NCBI GenBank assembly: GCA_035356615.1
Contig: DAOQSN010000024.1
Span: 1 to 64,000, forward strand
Direction of reading: 5' to 3'
DNA: 64,000 nt
Source of the DNA: JAKQDH01 sp029558835
Lineage (GTDB): Bacteria; Planctomycetota; Phycisphaerae; UBA1845
Part shown: one piece after another, positions 16,691-25,700 of the stretch
How the letters are laid out: every line of letters begins with the position of its first letter
How positions within the stretch are numbered: the first letter of the stretch is position 1
The notes under the pieces: model-generated
What the model saw: the letters and a program-made list of their open reading frames with translations, nothing else
What the model was told of the DNA's origin: nothing
The model's database searches: none
Translations under genes and position numbers: made by a program

Positions 16691-17191
16691 TCAGCGGGGT
16701 CGGTTTAGCACGGAGTCGGGGATTTCGATGCGGTCGCTGGCTTGCAGGCCGAGGCGTGCCCAGACGCCGGCGTTGACCTCGATCGCGTAACGGGCGGGGG
16801 CCTTGGAGGGGTACTGGTTGTATCGGACGTCCAGCGGGGCCATGGTGTACGTGCCCACGACCACGCCGGCCGCACTGACGTACGCGATGTCGAGCGGGAT
16901 GATGGTGTCCTTCATCCAGAAGCTCAGGAAATCCTCGTAGGGGAAGACGAAAAGCATGCCGCGTTCGGTGCCGTCACGCAGCGGCGTCATCTGCTCGTGG
17001 GTCACCTGCATCAGGCCGTGCTCGCGCTCGTCAAGCTCGTCGGCCACCCAGAGGACGAAGGGCTGGTTCTTGATGGTGATATTGACGGTCCCCAGCCGAT
17101 CGAGTTCGTTCGGGGTCGGCGCAGGCGAGCATCTCATGCCGAGGGCTCCAAGGCACAGGGCCGTTAGCAGTACTGGCAGCGCGGTTCGCAT
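16691..17191 (-). CDS. DUF192 family exported protein
   Basis: 166 residues with an N-terminal hydrophobic segment (about 4-20) that should act as a signal or anchor. The rest is a single DUF192 domain. Hallmarks are EREHGLMQV (usual form RxxGLM), RGMLFVFPYEDFLSFWMKDT and IPLDIAYV, followed by the APARYAIEVNAG end block. DUF192 proteins are small extracytoplasmic beta-barrel-like domains of unknown biochemical role. Length is normal. No strong ribosome binding site is visible at the chosen ATG. It stands between a family B palindrome and a repeat-bearing gap, so it is probably transcribed alone. Confidence 0.9.
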   Translation of the reverse strand: MRTALPVLLTALCLGALGMRCSPAPTPNELDRLGTVNITIKNQPFVLWVADELDEREHGLMQVTHEQMTPLRDGTERGMLFVFPYEDFLSFWMKDTIIPLDIAYVSAAGVVVGTYTMAPLDVRYNQYPSKAPARYAIEVNAGVWARLGLQASDRIEIPDSVLNRPR

Positions 17192-17544
17192 GACGACACG
17201 CAGAAGCTCCCGATCCGCAGGCCATGTTCGCAGCTCGGCTACGATCGTCGCCCCGGAACGCTCATTGCGGGGCCGCGCTCGCGCCGGCGGGGCGGGCCGT
17301 GGTCGAACGAGGAGGGAGTGTACACGACGCCGAGGGCGGTGTCACGCGGTACGGTGCCGTCCTGCCTGGGTGGGGTGGGCTGCGTCGGTCGGGTCCGCGA
17401 TCCCGTGGGTCCGGCTCGTGGAGGGCGGCTTCGCGCCTCCTGACGCCCTTCCCTGGGCCAAAGGGGCGGGCCTCCTCGTTGTGCTTCGTGGTGCAAGAAC
17501 GAACCGGAATATCACCACGAAGAGCACGAAGAGGCACGAGGAGT
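17192..17544. other. Intergenic region with an ACGAAG-type hairpin
   Basis: GTGCTTCGTGGTG (about 17482-17494) is the inverse of CACCACGAAGAGCAC (17515-17529), giving a hairpin just downstream of the gene that ends at 17545 on the minus strand. The ACCACGAAG-AGCACGAAG motif belongs to a short direct-repeat type that is familiar in planctomycete genomes. It may serve as a terminator for that gene. The remainder shows no gene. Confidence 0.5.
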
Positions 17545-18057
17545 CTAATCTGACGATCCGCTGACGCCGGTCGCTTCCGCGATCACGATCGTTCCGAGGT
17601 TCAGGACATTGTCCAGAATATCCGAGAACTCAGGTAGCACATCGGGCGTGACGGGGATGGTGACCGCGTATGCCACGCCATTGACGTCGAACGCCAGCTC
17701 GACGCTGGTCAACTCAGGAGCTCTGCTCTCCTCCGGCCAGCCCTGCTCAAGTTCTTCGACGGGCACGCACCTGCGGTAGTCAGCGATTGGGCCTCCATAT
17801 CCGCCCACGAACCGACCATTGCTGTCCGTTTCGAACGCGACCGGGCCAATGCGTTCAGCCGCCTTGGTGATCAACGTGATCCCGACCGGCACGCCCGGCA
17901 ACGGACAGCCGTCTCGAGCGACGAGCGTGCCATACCAGTGGTAGCCAGGCCAGATCGAACTGACGCATTCGCTCTCCAGCAGCCCGCAGTTGACACATGG
18001 CGCGAGCAGCAGCACGGCGCAGGCTGTGACCACCACGGCTCTCGAAAGCGACGACAT
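17545..18057 (-). CDS. Exported protein of unknown function
   Basis: 170 residues from the ATG at 18057. A hydrophobic signal segment (about 7-24) ends in LLLAPCVNCG, where either cysteine could be a lipoprotein attachment site, though neither matches the lipobox well. The mature part contains TLVARDGCPLPGVPVGITLI, which resembles the start of a carboxypeptidase-regulatory-like (transthyretin-like) beta-sandwich, followed by a FETDSNGRFVGGYGGP strand pair. That is a weak match. Extra in-frame sequence upstream (to 18186) overlaps a family C-like repeat and is not counted. No ribosome binding site is obvious. No family assignment is made. Confidence 0.6.
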   Translation of the reverse strand: MSSLSRAVVVTACAVLLLAPCVNCGLLESECVSSIWPGYHWYGTLVARDGCPLPGVPVGITLITKAAERIGPVAFETDSNGRFVGGYGGPIADYRRCVPVEELEQGWPEESRAPELTSVELAFDVNGVAYAVTIPVTPDVLPEFSDILDNVLNLGTIVIAEATGVSGSSD

Positions 18058-18171
18058 CGTTGCCCGATTTCGGGAATGGACCGATTGTAACATGTGGCGA
18101 GTTCCCCCGCTGCTGGGGCGCCGATCGCTCCCTTGTCCCGACCGGGTCGGGACGGTCCAGCGCGCCTCTTC

Positions 18172-18236
18172 ATTCGCTCTTCGCACTTCGCAAATCGCTA
18201 TGCCGCCGCCGCTCCCTTACGGTCACGGTTCGGATC
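18172..18236. repeat. Family L and family C repeats, adjacent
   Basis: CATTCGCTCTTCGCACTTCG (continuing CAAATCGCT) is a family L unit whose reverse copy lies at 31986-32011. It is followed by a family C core, CCGCTCCCTTACGGTCACGG at 18209-18228 (continuing TTCGGATC). Located upstream of the minus-strand gene that starts at 18057. Confidence 0.55.
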
Positions 18237-18289
18237 GACAACTCGCCGGCCGCTCCCTCTTGCCTGTTGCCTCTTGCCCTCCGCCTCAG

Positions 18290-19045
18290 CTACAGCCGAT
18301 TGGCGATGGCCGCGGCCAGGGGGTTGACGAAGACGGGGACGACGCTGTCGGTGGCGAGTTCGTCGGCCAAGTCGAAGAGGGTGTTGAGCACCTCCTCGAG
18401 CTTGTGCTCGGCGCCGGCGCTCCAGTACTTGCGGATGGTGAGATACACCGTGATGGGCTGCGTCTCGTAGGTCTCGCTCTGCACCTCGTAGGTGCTGGTG
18501 CGTGACTTGACCTCGACGTATGCCTGGAGGTCACAGGCGGGATTGAGGGCGATGCCGAAGTACGGCTGGGCCTCGATGATATGCACGGCCTGGGCGCAGC
18601 CGAGGAAGGCGGCCGGTGTCTGCCCGGCAAAGAGCGTCTCTGCCACGAGTTGGTCGTGATTTCCGCGGTACGCCAGGTCGAACCCGTAGACGACTTCGAG
18701 GTGATCGAAGTCAATCTCGCTGAAGGTGAGGTAGTAGGGGGCCTGGGTGAGGACGAGCTCGGCGAAGCGGCGGACCTCCTCCAGCGTCTGGGGGGTGTAC
18801 ATGCCGAAGCGGAGGCTACCGGGGTCAAGGCGAATCCAGCGGCGTCCCTGGCCCTCGCCGGAGTCCTCCTCGAGGACCAGCCCGCCGCCCTCCCGCCGGC
18901 GCAGCTTGGTCAGGCTGGGGTACTCCTTCCGCATCCGGTCGAAGAAGTGCAGGACCGTTTCGCGTTCCAGGGCCACGTCCAGCCGAAGATAAAGGCGGCA
19001 GCTTACGAAGAAGTCGTCGCACTGAGCACCGAGGTACCCGCTCAT
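18290..19045 (-). CDS. Conserved-looking hypothetical protein
   Basis: 251 residues, soluble, no signal peptide or membrane segment. The sequence is evenly mixed alpha/beta with acidic and aromatic patches such as LTFSEIDFDHLEVVYGFDL and TYETQPITVYLTIRKYWSAG. No catalytic motif was recognised and no family can be named with confidence. The C-terminal half ends in a helix-rich stretch. A plausible promoter lies 70-98 bases upstream (described separately), which supports this as a real gene. Neighbours give no functional hint. Confidence 0.6.
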   Translation of the reverse strand: MSGYLGAQCDDFFVSCRLYLRLDVALERETVLHFFDRMRKEYPSLTKLRRREGGGLVLEEDSGEGQGRRWIRLDPGSLRFGMYTPQTLEEVRRFAELVLTQAPYYLTFSEIDFDHLEVVYGFDLAYRGNHDQLVAETLFAGQTPAAFLGCAQAVHIIEAQPYFGIALNPACDLQAYVEVKSRTSTYEVQSETYETQPITVYLTIRKYWSAGAEHKLEEVLNTLFDLADELATDSVVPVFVNPLAAAIANRL

Positions 19046-19114
19046 GCCCGGCCCTCCCGGTGGGGGTGCGAAGGATGCGGCCTACCAGTCGCGGATCGGG
19101 GTTTCACCCTGTGA

Positions 19115-19143
19115 ATTATCACGCGCAACCGGCCGCCCCGCAA
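19115..19143 (-). promoter_or_regulatory. Predicted sigma70-type promoter for the gene at 19045
   Basis: On the minus strand: -35 TTGCGG (19143-19138), 17-base spacer, -10 GATAAT (19120-19115) with a TG just before it. The predicted start site gives a leader of about 60 bases. Confidence 0.5.
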
Positions 19144-19314
19144 CTGCCGACGGTCTCGGGGACCCTGTGAGCCGGCGTCCACGGACTGGGGCTTGCAAAG
19201 TCCCGCTATTGCTGCAATGATCCGTTGGCCGGGCGAACGCAGGAGGCTGCGGTTCGAGAGACTGCGGCGTACACCTCGTACGGCGAACACTTGGGCGGTG
19301 CATGTGAATTTACC

Positions 19315-20058
19315 ATGACAGAAATACATTCAGGGACGACAACCGAGCGGATCGTGCGGACGGGGCTGATGATGGTGCTGCTGGTGGTCTTCGCGGGGTT
19401 ATACCTGCGTGACGGCTACGGCGGCTACGCGCGCAAGAACGCCCAGGAGTTCGCCCGGTCGCTGGGGTTGCCGCTGGAGCCGCTGCCGACGGCAAATCCC
19501 ACGCTGACGGCCGAGAGCGTCCAGCAGGACACGGCCGAGTGGCTGAAGAGGGGTGTGCCGATGTCCGTGGCCGTGCACCGTCTTGGATTGCCTACGGTAG
19601 TCCAGGAAGGCAGGAGCTACTACCTGGGCAGTACGGGCTGGTTCTGGCTGGAGCAGAAGGGGGACTGGGTGGAGCAGTGGGGGTGGATGGCCGCCCCGCA
19701 TAGCGGTACGGACATTCGGTGGCAGAAGATTATCGCGTGGGTGCTTACGGTGCTGGCATTGGGGTTTGTGGCGCAGTTCATCCGCGTGGTGACAACGCGG
19801 GCGTCGCTGACGGAGGCGGGTCTGAAGGTCCGGGGTCGCCCGGCGATTCCGTTTGACGCGATGCGCGGATTGCGGGCGGAGCAGTACAAGAAGAAGGGCT
19901 GGGTCGATCTCGATTACGAGTTGGGCGGGCGGCCGGGCAGCGTCCGCCTGGATGATTACGTCATCAGGGAGTTCAAGCCGATCCTGGCGGAGATTTGCGC
20001 GCGGCGGGGTTTTGATAATCCGGCTCCGTTGCCGGGTGACGGCGGGTCGCCGAAGTGA
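19315..20058 (+). CDS. Two-helix membrane protein of unknown function
   Basis: 247 residues from ATG 19315. Residues about 14-31 and about 140-160 are hydrophobic helices. Between them is an extracytoplasmic loop with a small-domain look (RGVPMSVAVHRLGLPTVVQE, YYLGSTGWFWLEQKGDWVEQ). After the second helix comes a compact cytoplasmic domain that resembles the PH-like/DUF fold of bacterial membrane proteins with a bPH2 shape (TRASLTEAGLKVRGRPAIPF). The resemblance is only in pattern. The upstream in-frame extension to 19225 lacks hydrophobic or conserved character, so the internal ATG is preferred. No operon partner. Confidence 0.6.
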   Translation: MTEIHSGTTTERIVRTGLMMVLLVVFAGLYLRDGYGGYARKNAQEFARSLGLPLEPLPTANPTLTAESVQQDTAEWLKRGVPMSVAVHRLGLPTVVQEGRSYYLGSTGWFWLEQKGDWVEQWGWMAAPHSGTDIRWQKIIAWVLTVLALGFVAQFIRVVTTRASLTEAGLKVRGRPAIPFDAMRGLRAEQYKKKGWVDLDYELGGRPGSVRLDDYVIREFKPILAEICARRGFDNPAPLPGDGGSPK

Positions 20059-20528
20059 TGGTTGTTCGGTCAGGGCGCATGCCTCGCCTGGACTATCGTC
20101 TCCTGCGTGTTGGGAGCGTTCTCCGTTTTCGGGCAGCAAACCGCGGGCTTCCGTCCGCGCGGGTTCCCGTGTGACTTAGGTGCGGTGCCACGGCCGGGGA
20201 CTGCGACCCGGAATCCGAGAGTGCTACGGTGTCTCCGCGTCGCGGGCAAGGGTGTTTGGGGGTCGGGGGGGCCTTCGCCACCGCCGCCCTCACTCCCGCC
20301 TTTCTCCCGAGGGGAAAGTACTTGTTCGGCGTTGGGTGCCATGCCCTCACCCGCCGCAGGCGGGGGGTGGGCATGTGCTGCGGCATGCAGAGGCATGCTT
20401 ACCCGCGACCGCGGTCGCGGGTAAGCATGGCACCCACAACGCCAACGACGCTAAGCGCATACGGGGGGAGAGGGGTGAGCAGCGATGTGGCGCGCACGCC
20501 ACGGGGGACGGAGGGCCGGTACGAAACG
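20059..20528. other. Intergenic region with a family B element
   Basis: Lies between convergent genes ending at 20058 and 20529. It carries a family B palindrome (20332-20437) with an extended right arm (AACGCCAACGACGCTAAGCG). The left part holds a short hairpin-like GCGGGCTTCCGTCCGCGCGG. No gene seen. Confidence 0.55.
20332..20437. repeat. Family B palindromic element, inverted orientation
   Basis: TTGGGTGCCATGCCCTCACC to GTAAGCATGGCACCCAC, i.e. reversed relative to the copy at 62624. It contains GCGACCGCGGTCGC, a perfect palindrome. Confidence 0.85.
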
Positions 20529-22529
20529 CTACGCCGTAGCCGCCTTCGGCATGGACTGCGTGTAGGGTCGCACCACGTCCGTGCGCTCCTCGCCAAAGCG
20601 TACGAGACGGGCGCTGTTGAAGATCACCACCGCGGTGGCAATCGTGTGCGCGATCGCGGCCGCCACCGCCTGCAACGGCCCCCAGATCGCCAATACCATC
20701 ATCACCAGAATGTACGCCACGCCGAAGAGGATGTTCTGCCAGATCACCCGGGTGGCCGCCCGCGACAGCCGGATCAGGAACGGCAACCGGCTCAGGTCGT
20801 TGTTCATCAGCGCGATCGATGCCGAGTTGATGGCCACGTCACTGCCGGCCGCCCCCATCGCGATGCCCAGGTCACCCGCGGCCAGCATCGGCGCGTCGTT
20901 GACGCCGTCGCCGATCACCGCGACGCGATGCCCGCGTCGCTTGAGATCATCAACGAGTCTGAGCTTCTCTTCCGGCAGCACCTCGGCCTGCACTTCGGAG
21001 CAACCCATCTCGGTCCCCACGCGCCGGGCCACGGACCACTTGTCGCCGGTCACCATCGACAGGTTGCGGATGCGCAGCTTGCGTAATTCGTCAATGGCGG
21101 CGCGGGCCTCCGGCCGCGTTCGGTCCTCCAGACCGATCCAGCCCAGGCAGCGCCCGTTGCGGGCGACGTAGAGCAGGCTCACGCCCTCCGGCTCGGCGAA
21201 CTCGGGGTCCCGCTGAATGCTCATATCGACACCCTGTTCGGCCAGCCACGTGCTCCGCCCCACCAGCACCCGGTCGGAGCCCAGCGTACCCTGCACGCCG
21301 CGCCCGCTCGCCTCCGCGAAGCTGCCCGGCTGTCCCAGTTCCATCTTGGCGCGCCGGGCGACCTTGACCATCGCCACGGCGGCCGGGTGCTTGCTCATCT
21401 GCTCGACCGAGGCGGCCGTGAAGAGCAAGTCCGCCCCTTCCACGCCCGGCGCCGGCTTCATCTGGGTGACGGAAAGCTCGCCGGTCGTGAGCGTCCCGGT
21501 CTTGTCAAACACGACGGCCGTCAGGTTCCGGGCGTGCTCCAGGTGCACGACGTTCTTGATGAGGATGCCCAGGCGGGCCGCGCAGCTCAGCGCCGCGACC
21601 ATGGCCGTCGGCGTCGCCAGCACCAAGGCGCAGGGGCAGGCGATGATCAGCATGGTGATGGCCTTGTGCAGTCCCTCCTGTTTGTTCTCCGAGAAGAACA
21701 GCACGATGCCTGCCAGCATCAGGATGGTCGGCGTATACCAGCCCGCGTACTTGTCGATCAGCCGCATCAGGGGGATGCGCGTCTGCTCGGCGCCGAGAAT
21801 GAGTTCCTGCACCCGTCCCAGCGTCGTGTCCCGCCCGGCCTTGGTGACGCGTACTTCCAGGACACCGGTGAGGTTGGCCGTTCCGCTGAAGACCTCCGCC
21901 CCTCCCTCCTTGTCGACGGGCAGCGATTCACCCGTGATGTTGGCCTCGTTCACCGTCGATTCACCGGTGATGACCTCGCCGTCGGCGGCGATGTTGTCCC
22001 CCGGGCGCACCCGGATCACCTCACCGGGCCTCAGGTCCTTGGCCTCGACGACTTCCTCCCCACCGTCGGGCAGCAGGCGATGGGCCTTCTCCGGCGTGAT
22101 GCGGAGCAGCGACTCGATCGTCGCGCGGGCCCCGAGGGCCGTGCGTGTCTCAATCAGGTTCGCGATGATCATGAAGAACGCGATGATCCCCGCTTCCTGG
22201 TACTCACCCAGGGCGATGGCCGCCAGCACCGCCAGCGCCACCAACTCGTCCATGTGGGCTTCGCCGTGGATGAGTCCCTTGATCGCGTGCCAGATCAGGG
22301 GCAGCCCCAGCAGCACTGCCCCCAGCAACGCCACGATCTGGGCGTACACGTTGGGTGAGCCCGCAGCCCCCTCGGCCGCCCCCTCGTATTGGAAGAGCAG
22401 CCGGGAGACCACGGGCAGTTCGACGATGTAGGAACTGATCACCAGCAACCCGCCCATCAGCGTGCCAATGAGCAGACTGCTGGCTCGCAACGTCTCCGCC
22501 TGAACGTCGTGCAGATGTGAATGGGCCAT
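20529..22529 (-). CDS. P1B-type heavy-metal transporting ATPase
   Basis: 666 residues with the P-type ATPase layout: membrane helices, actuator loop (ITGES), the metal-binding CPC in helix 6 (Cys298-Pro-Cys300 in IIACPCALVLATPTA), DKTGTLT (phosphorylated Asp342), the P1B-specific SKHP (379-382) and GDGVNDAPML. No N-terminal HMA metal-binding domain is present; only a short His-containing leader (MAHSHLHD). The last helices read NILFGVAYIL...AHTIATAVVIFNSARL. They lack the Lys/Asp pair of zinc-cadmium pumps and the NYN-type pattern of copper pumps; the HxxxT recalls cobalt-type P1B-4 pumps. The exported metal therefore cannot be named. GAGGA precedes the start. It stands alone. Confidence 0.92.
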   Translation of the reverse strand: MAHSHLHDVQAETLRASSLLIGTLMGGLLVISSYIVELPVVSRLLFQYEGAAEGAAGSPNVYAQIVALLGAVLLGLPLIWHAIKGLIHGEAHMDELVALAVLAAIALGEYQEAGIIAFFMIIANLIETRTALGARATIESLLRITPEKAHRLLPDGGEEVVEAKDLRPGEVIRVRPGDNIAADGEVITGESTVNEANITGESLPVDKEGGAEVFSGTANLTGVLEVRVTKAGRDTTLGRVQELILGAEQTRIPLMRLIDKYAGWYTPTILMLAGIVLFFSENKQEGLHKAITMLIIACPCALVLATPTAMVAALSCAARLGILIKNVVHLEHARNLTAVVFDKTGTLTTGELSVTQMKPAPGVEGADLLFTAASVEQMSKHPAAVAMVKVARRAKMELGQPGSFAEASGRGVQGTLGSDRVLVGRSTWLAEQGVDMSIQRDPEFAEPEGVSLLYVARNGRCLGWIGLEDRTRPEARAAIDELRKLRIRNLSMVTGDKWSVARRVGTEMGCSEVQAEVLPEEKLRLVDDLKRRGHRVAVIGDGVNDAPMLAAGDLGIAMGAAGSDVAINSASIALMNNDLSRLPFLIRLSRAATRVIWQNILFGVAYILVMMVLAIWGPLQAVAAAIAHTIATAVVIFNSARLVRFGEERTDVVRPYTQSMPKAATA

Positions 22530-22714
22530 CCCGCAGGGTCCTCAAGGTCCATCGGGCGGTGGGCGCAGCCCCACCCGGGTAGTGGTACGTCGGGCACGGT
22601 GCCGCAGTTCGTCGAGCCTGTCAAGGCACCGCCTGACGCAGGGCGGGCTCGGCCCGCCGCGGGCACGTGCCGGGTGGAACCCGCCCTATGTGGGGCCTGC
22701 GGCACCGGCGGGCC

Positions 22715-25700
22715 TTACGGCTGGATGCGGTTGCTCCCGAAGTTGTTGCCGTACACGATGTAGCAGTCGCCGGCGTTCGCGCGGCGTCCGGCCGCCGGGT
22801 CGGAGCCCGGGGCGTCCGGTCCCTGCGGGAACGTCAGGTCGATGAAGTCGGCCTTCGGCAGGCCGATGGCGATGTCGTCGAACCCGTCCCGGTTGATGTC
22901 ACCGAGGTAGGCCACCTTCAACGGCGCCGCCTCGTTGGGTCGGCCCTTCACGTAGGGGCTGTAGAACACGATCCCCGGCAGCTCGGTGCTGCCCACCTGG
23001 GCCAGGTTCCAGGTTGTGTTGGTCAGGTGCGTCCCGCCGAAGATCAGATACACCACGCCCAGGCGCTCGCGCAGGTTGTCATCCACCCAGACTTGCCCGG
23101 GGGCCGCGACGAGCAGGTCCCCGAAGCCGTCCTGGTTGAAGTCGCCGGCGGTGCTGATGTCGTAGCCCGCCCGGCTGCCGGCCTCGCTGCCGTAGAAAAC
23201 GGTGCCCGGCAGGTCGCCGGTGGCAAGCTGCGTGAGCAGCCGGTCGCCGTCCAGGAACACGCCGCCGAAGATGACCCCCACGAAGCCGTTGTCCACCATG
23301 TTGGCGCAGCAATTGCCGGAATCCGTCCCCAGCGCGCAATCTTCCTCCGGCGCACATTCCGCGGACAGACAGCAGAACACGCAGCGGTCCTCGGCGTCGA
23401 TGTCGCCGTCGTTGTCGTAGTCGAACGCCTTGCAGGCGTCATCGCTGAACACGTCCGTGCCGACCGCGGTCTGGCAGGCGGTGAAGGTACTCAGACTCAG
23501 GTCGGTCTCGTTGATCACGCCGTCGCCGTTGAAGTCGACGGCGCAAAGCGGCCGTGTGATTCCGCCGAAGTCGGTGTACGGCGAGGCGATGAAGACGTCG
23601 TCGATGCGGTCGCCGTTGACGTCCCGCCCGGTTGTCTGCCGCCACCCGATGCGGTCCCCGTCATTGACGCCGCGGATGCGGAGCATGGGGGTGCGCAGCA
23701 GCGGGTTGTCCGCCAGCCCGAGGTTGAAATCGCCCAGGACGTTCCGCCCGTACAGAATGTACGTCGCCCCGCTGTCGGTGCGTTCGGGCCGGTCGTTGAA
23801 GTACGCCCCGCAGAGGATGTCATCCAGCCCGTCGAGATTGAAGTCCCCGGCGGACTGCCCGTCACCCAGCATGTCGTACATGCTCTCCGCGTAGACCTCG
23901 AACGTCCCGGTCATGATCGCCATAGTGCGCTCGACTCCGCCCCCGCAGGACCCAAACGGCGACCACCGGTGCTGGTCCAGGGTCGGTATCGACGAGGTCG
24001 CGGTGTCGAGCACGCCTTTGTCCCGCCAGAACGGCTGGTTGTAGTTCCGCCCGGGAATCACGACGATGCTGCCAAAGAAATGCGTCGAGGCGATGTGCGT
24101 ACCTTGCCGCCCGTAGCGCCGCTCGGTCTCATACAGATACAACTCATTCCGTGGGGCCGAGATGATGATCTCACTTAGACCGTCGTTGTTCAGGTCGCCG
24201 ATGGATCCCACCGCCGCGCCAAACAGGTCCTCCCGCGGCGGCTGGTTGAGCAGGCGAGCATCGATGTAGTCATACGGACCCGCCGCGAAGCGCGCTCCGG
24301 ATATGTGCCCGGCTTCCACCTGGTCATTGCCCACCACGTCGGCACTGGAGTTGTCCGCCTGAACGTAGATGTCACCGGTCTGTGCGTCCAGTCCGCCGGC
24401 GCCGAGGATGTGGGACTCCTGTCCCACCAGTTCGAGCGCCACCACCGTCGAATCCAGCCGCGTCGGGTCGATCGGGCCGAGATTGTCCCGGTTCTGGCTG
24501 CTGAACAGCACGGCCATCCCGCCGGCGTAGAAATATATGTCGTCCTCCGGCTGGTCCGTATAATTGTTCACCAGATCATCCGGATAGCAGCCGCTCGCGC
24601 CGATGATAAGCTGCCGGTCATAGGTGATCCGCAGCAGCGGGCGGTCGTTGGGGTTCACGCTGTACTCACTGGAACGCGCCGCCGTGCGGTTGGCGCCCTC
24701 CTCCGCATCCGGAACGATGATGAACCGCAGCTCGTCATCGTACTGCCCCAGATTCCGGTCGATCAGGTCACGCACCAAGTCGCTTACGTTAACGGTGACA
24801 ATACCCGCGATGTCGCCGCTCACGTCGCCGAACCCCTGCTCGGTACTACCCTGCTGGGGGATGTAGTCCACCTCGATTTCCGGATCGCCGCCGTTGACTG
24901 CGAAGCTCGAGTACGTGGTCCGCTCCGTGAAGTCGGCTACTGCCTGGAACAACTGCCCGCTCCCGCCCAGGTCATACACCCGCAACTCCACCGTCGCGGC
25001 AATCGAGTCGAAATCAATGCTCGCGGCGTTGTCGGGGATGTGCTCCAGCACATCGGTGAACTTGATCAGGGTCCACTGCCGCGTGCCGTCCGCCACGTAC
25101 TGCCAGGCAAGGTCCCCCGAACCATTCGGGGTGTCCGGCGCGGCCGAGTTGATGGTCAGGTCATCCACGCCGGCATAAGTCAGGCTCGTCGGTGTCCCAC
25201 CCACAGTCACTCGGCCCTGGCGAATCGTGATCTCGACGGTCTCCGTCGGCTCCAGGCTGGCCACGTCCTCGTCGCCCGGATCATAGTCCATCGCCTCGAA
25301 CGCCCCGTGCACATGGCTGAGCCCCATCAGCAGGTCCGGTCGCCCGTCGCCGGTGATATCGGGCACCCAGCTCACATCCGTAATCCCATCCGTGCGGGCG
25401 CCGGAAGCGAAAATCTGCCCCGTCCGCAGCGGCGGTGCCTCGAAGATGACGCCGGAGATCACCTCGCTCACCGAGTTCACCGAGATCGCCCCGCCGAAGC
25501 GCTGCCCCTGCACGCCGTAGATCAGATACGCCTCGCCGATGCGGCCGAAGTTGCGCGGGTTGCCGTACTGGGCCACGATCATGAGATCCGCCACGCCGTC
25601 CGCGTCGAAGTCGGAGATGTTCCCCACGAACGACCCCACATTGGCGCCGGGGTTGAACCCGTAGAACCGCGCGCCGGATCTCCGCCGCCCGAGCTCCGAC

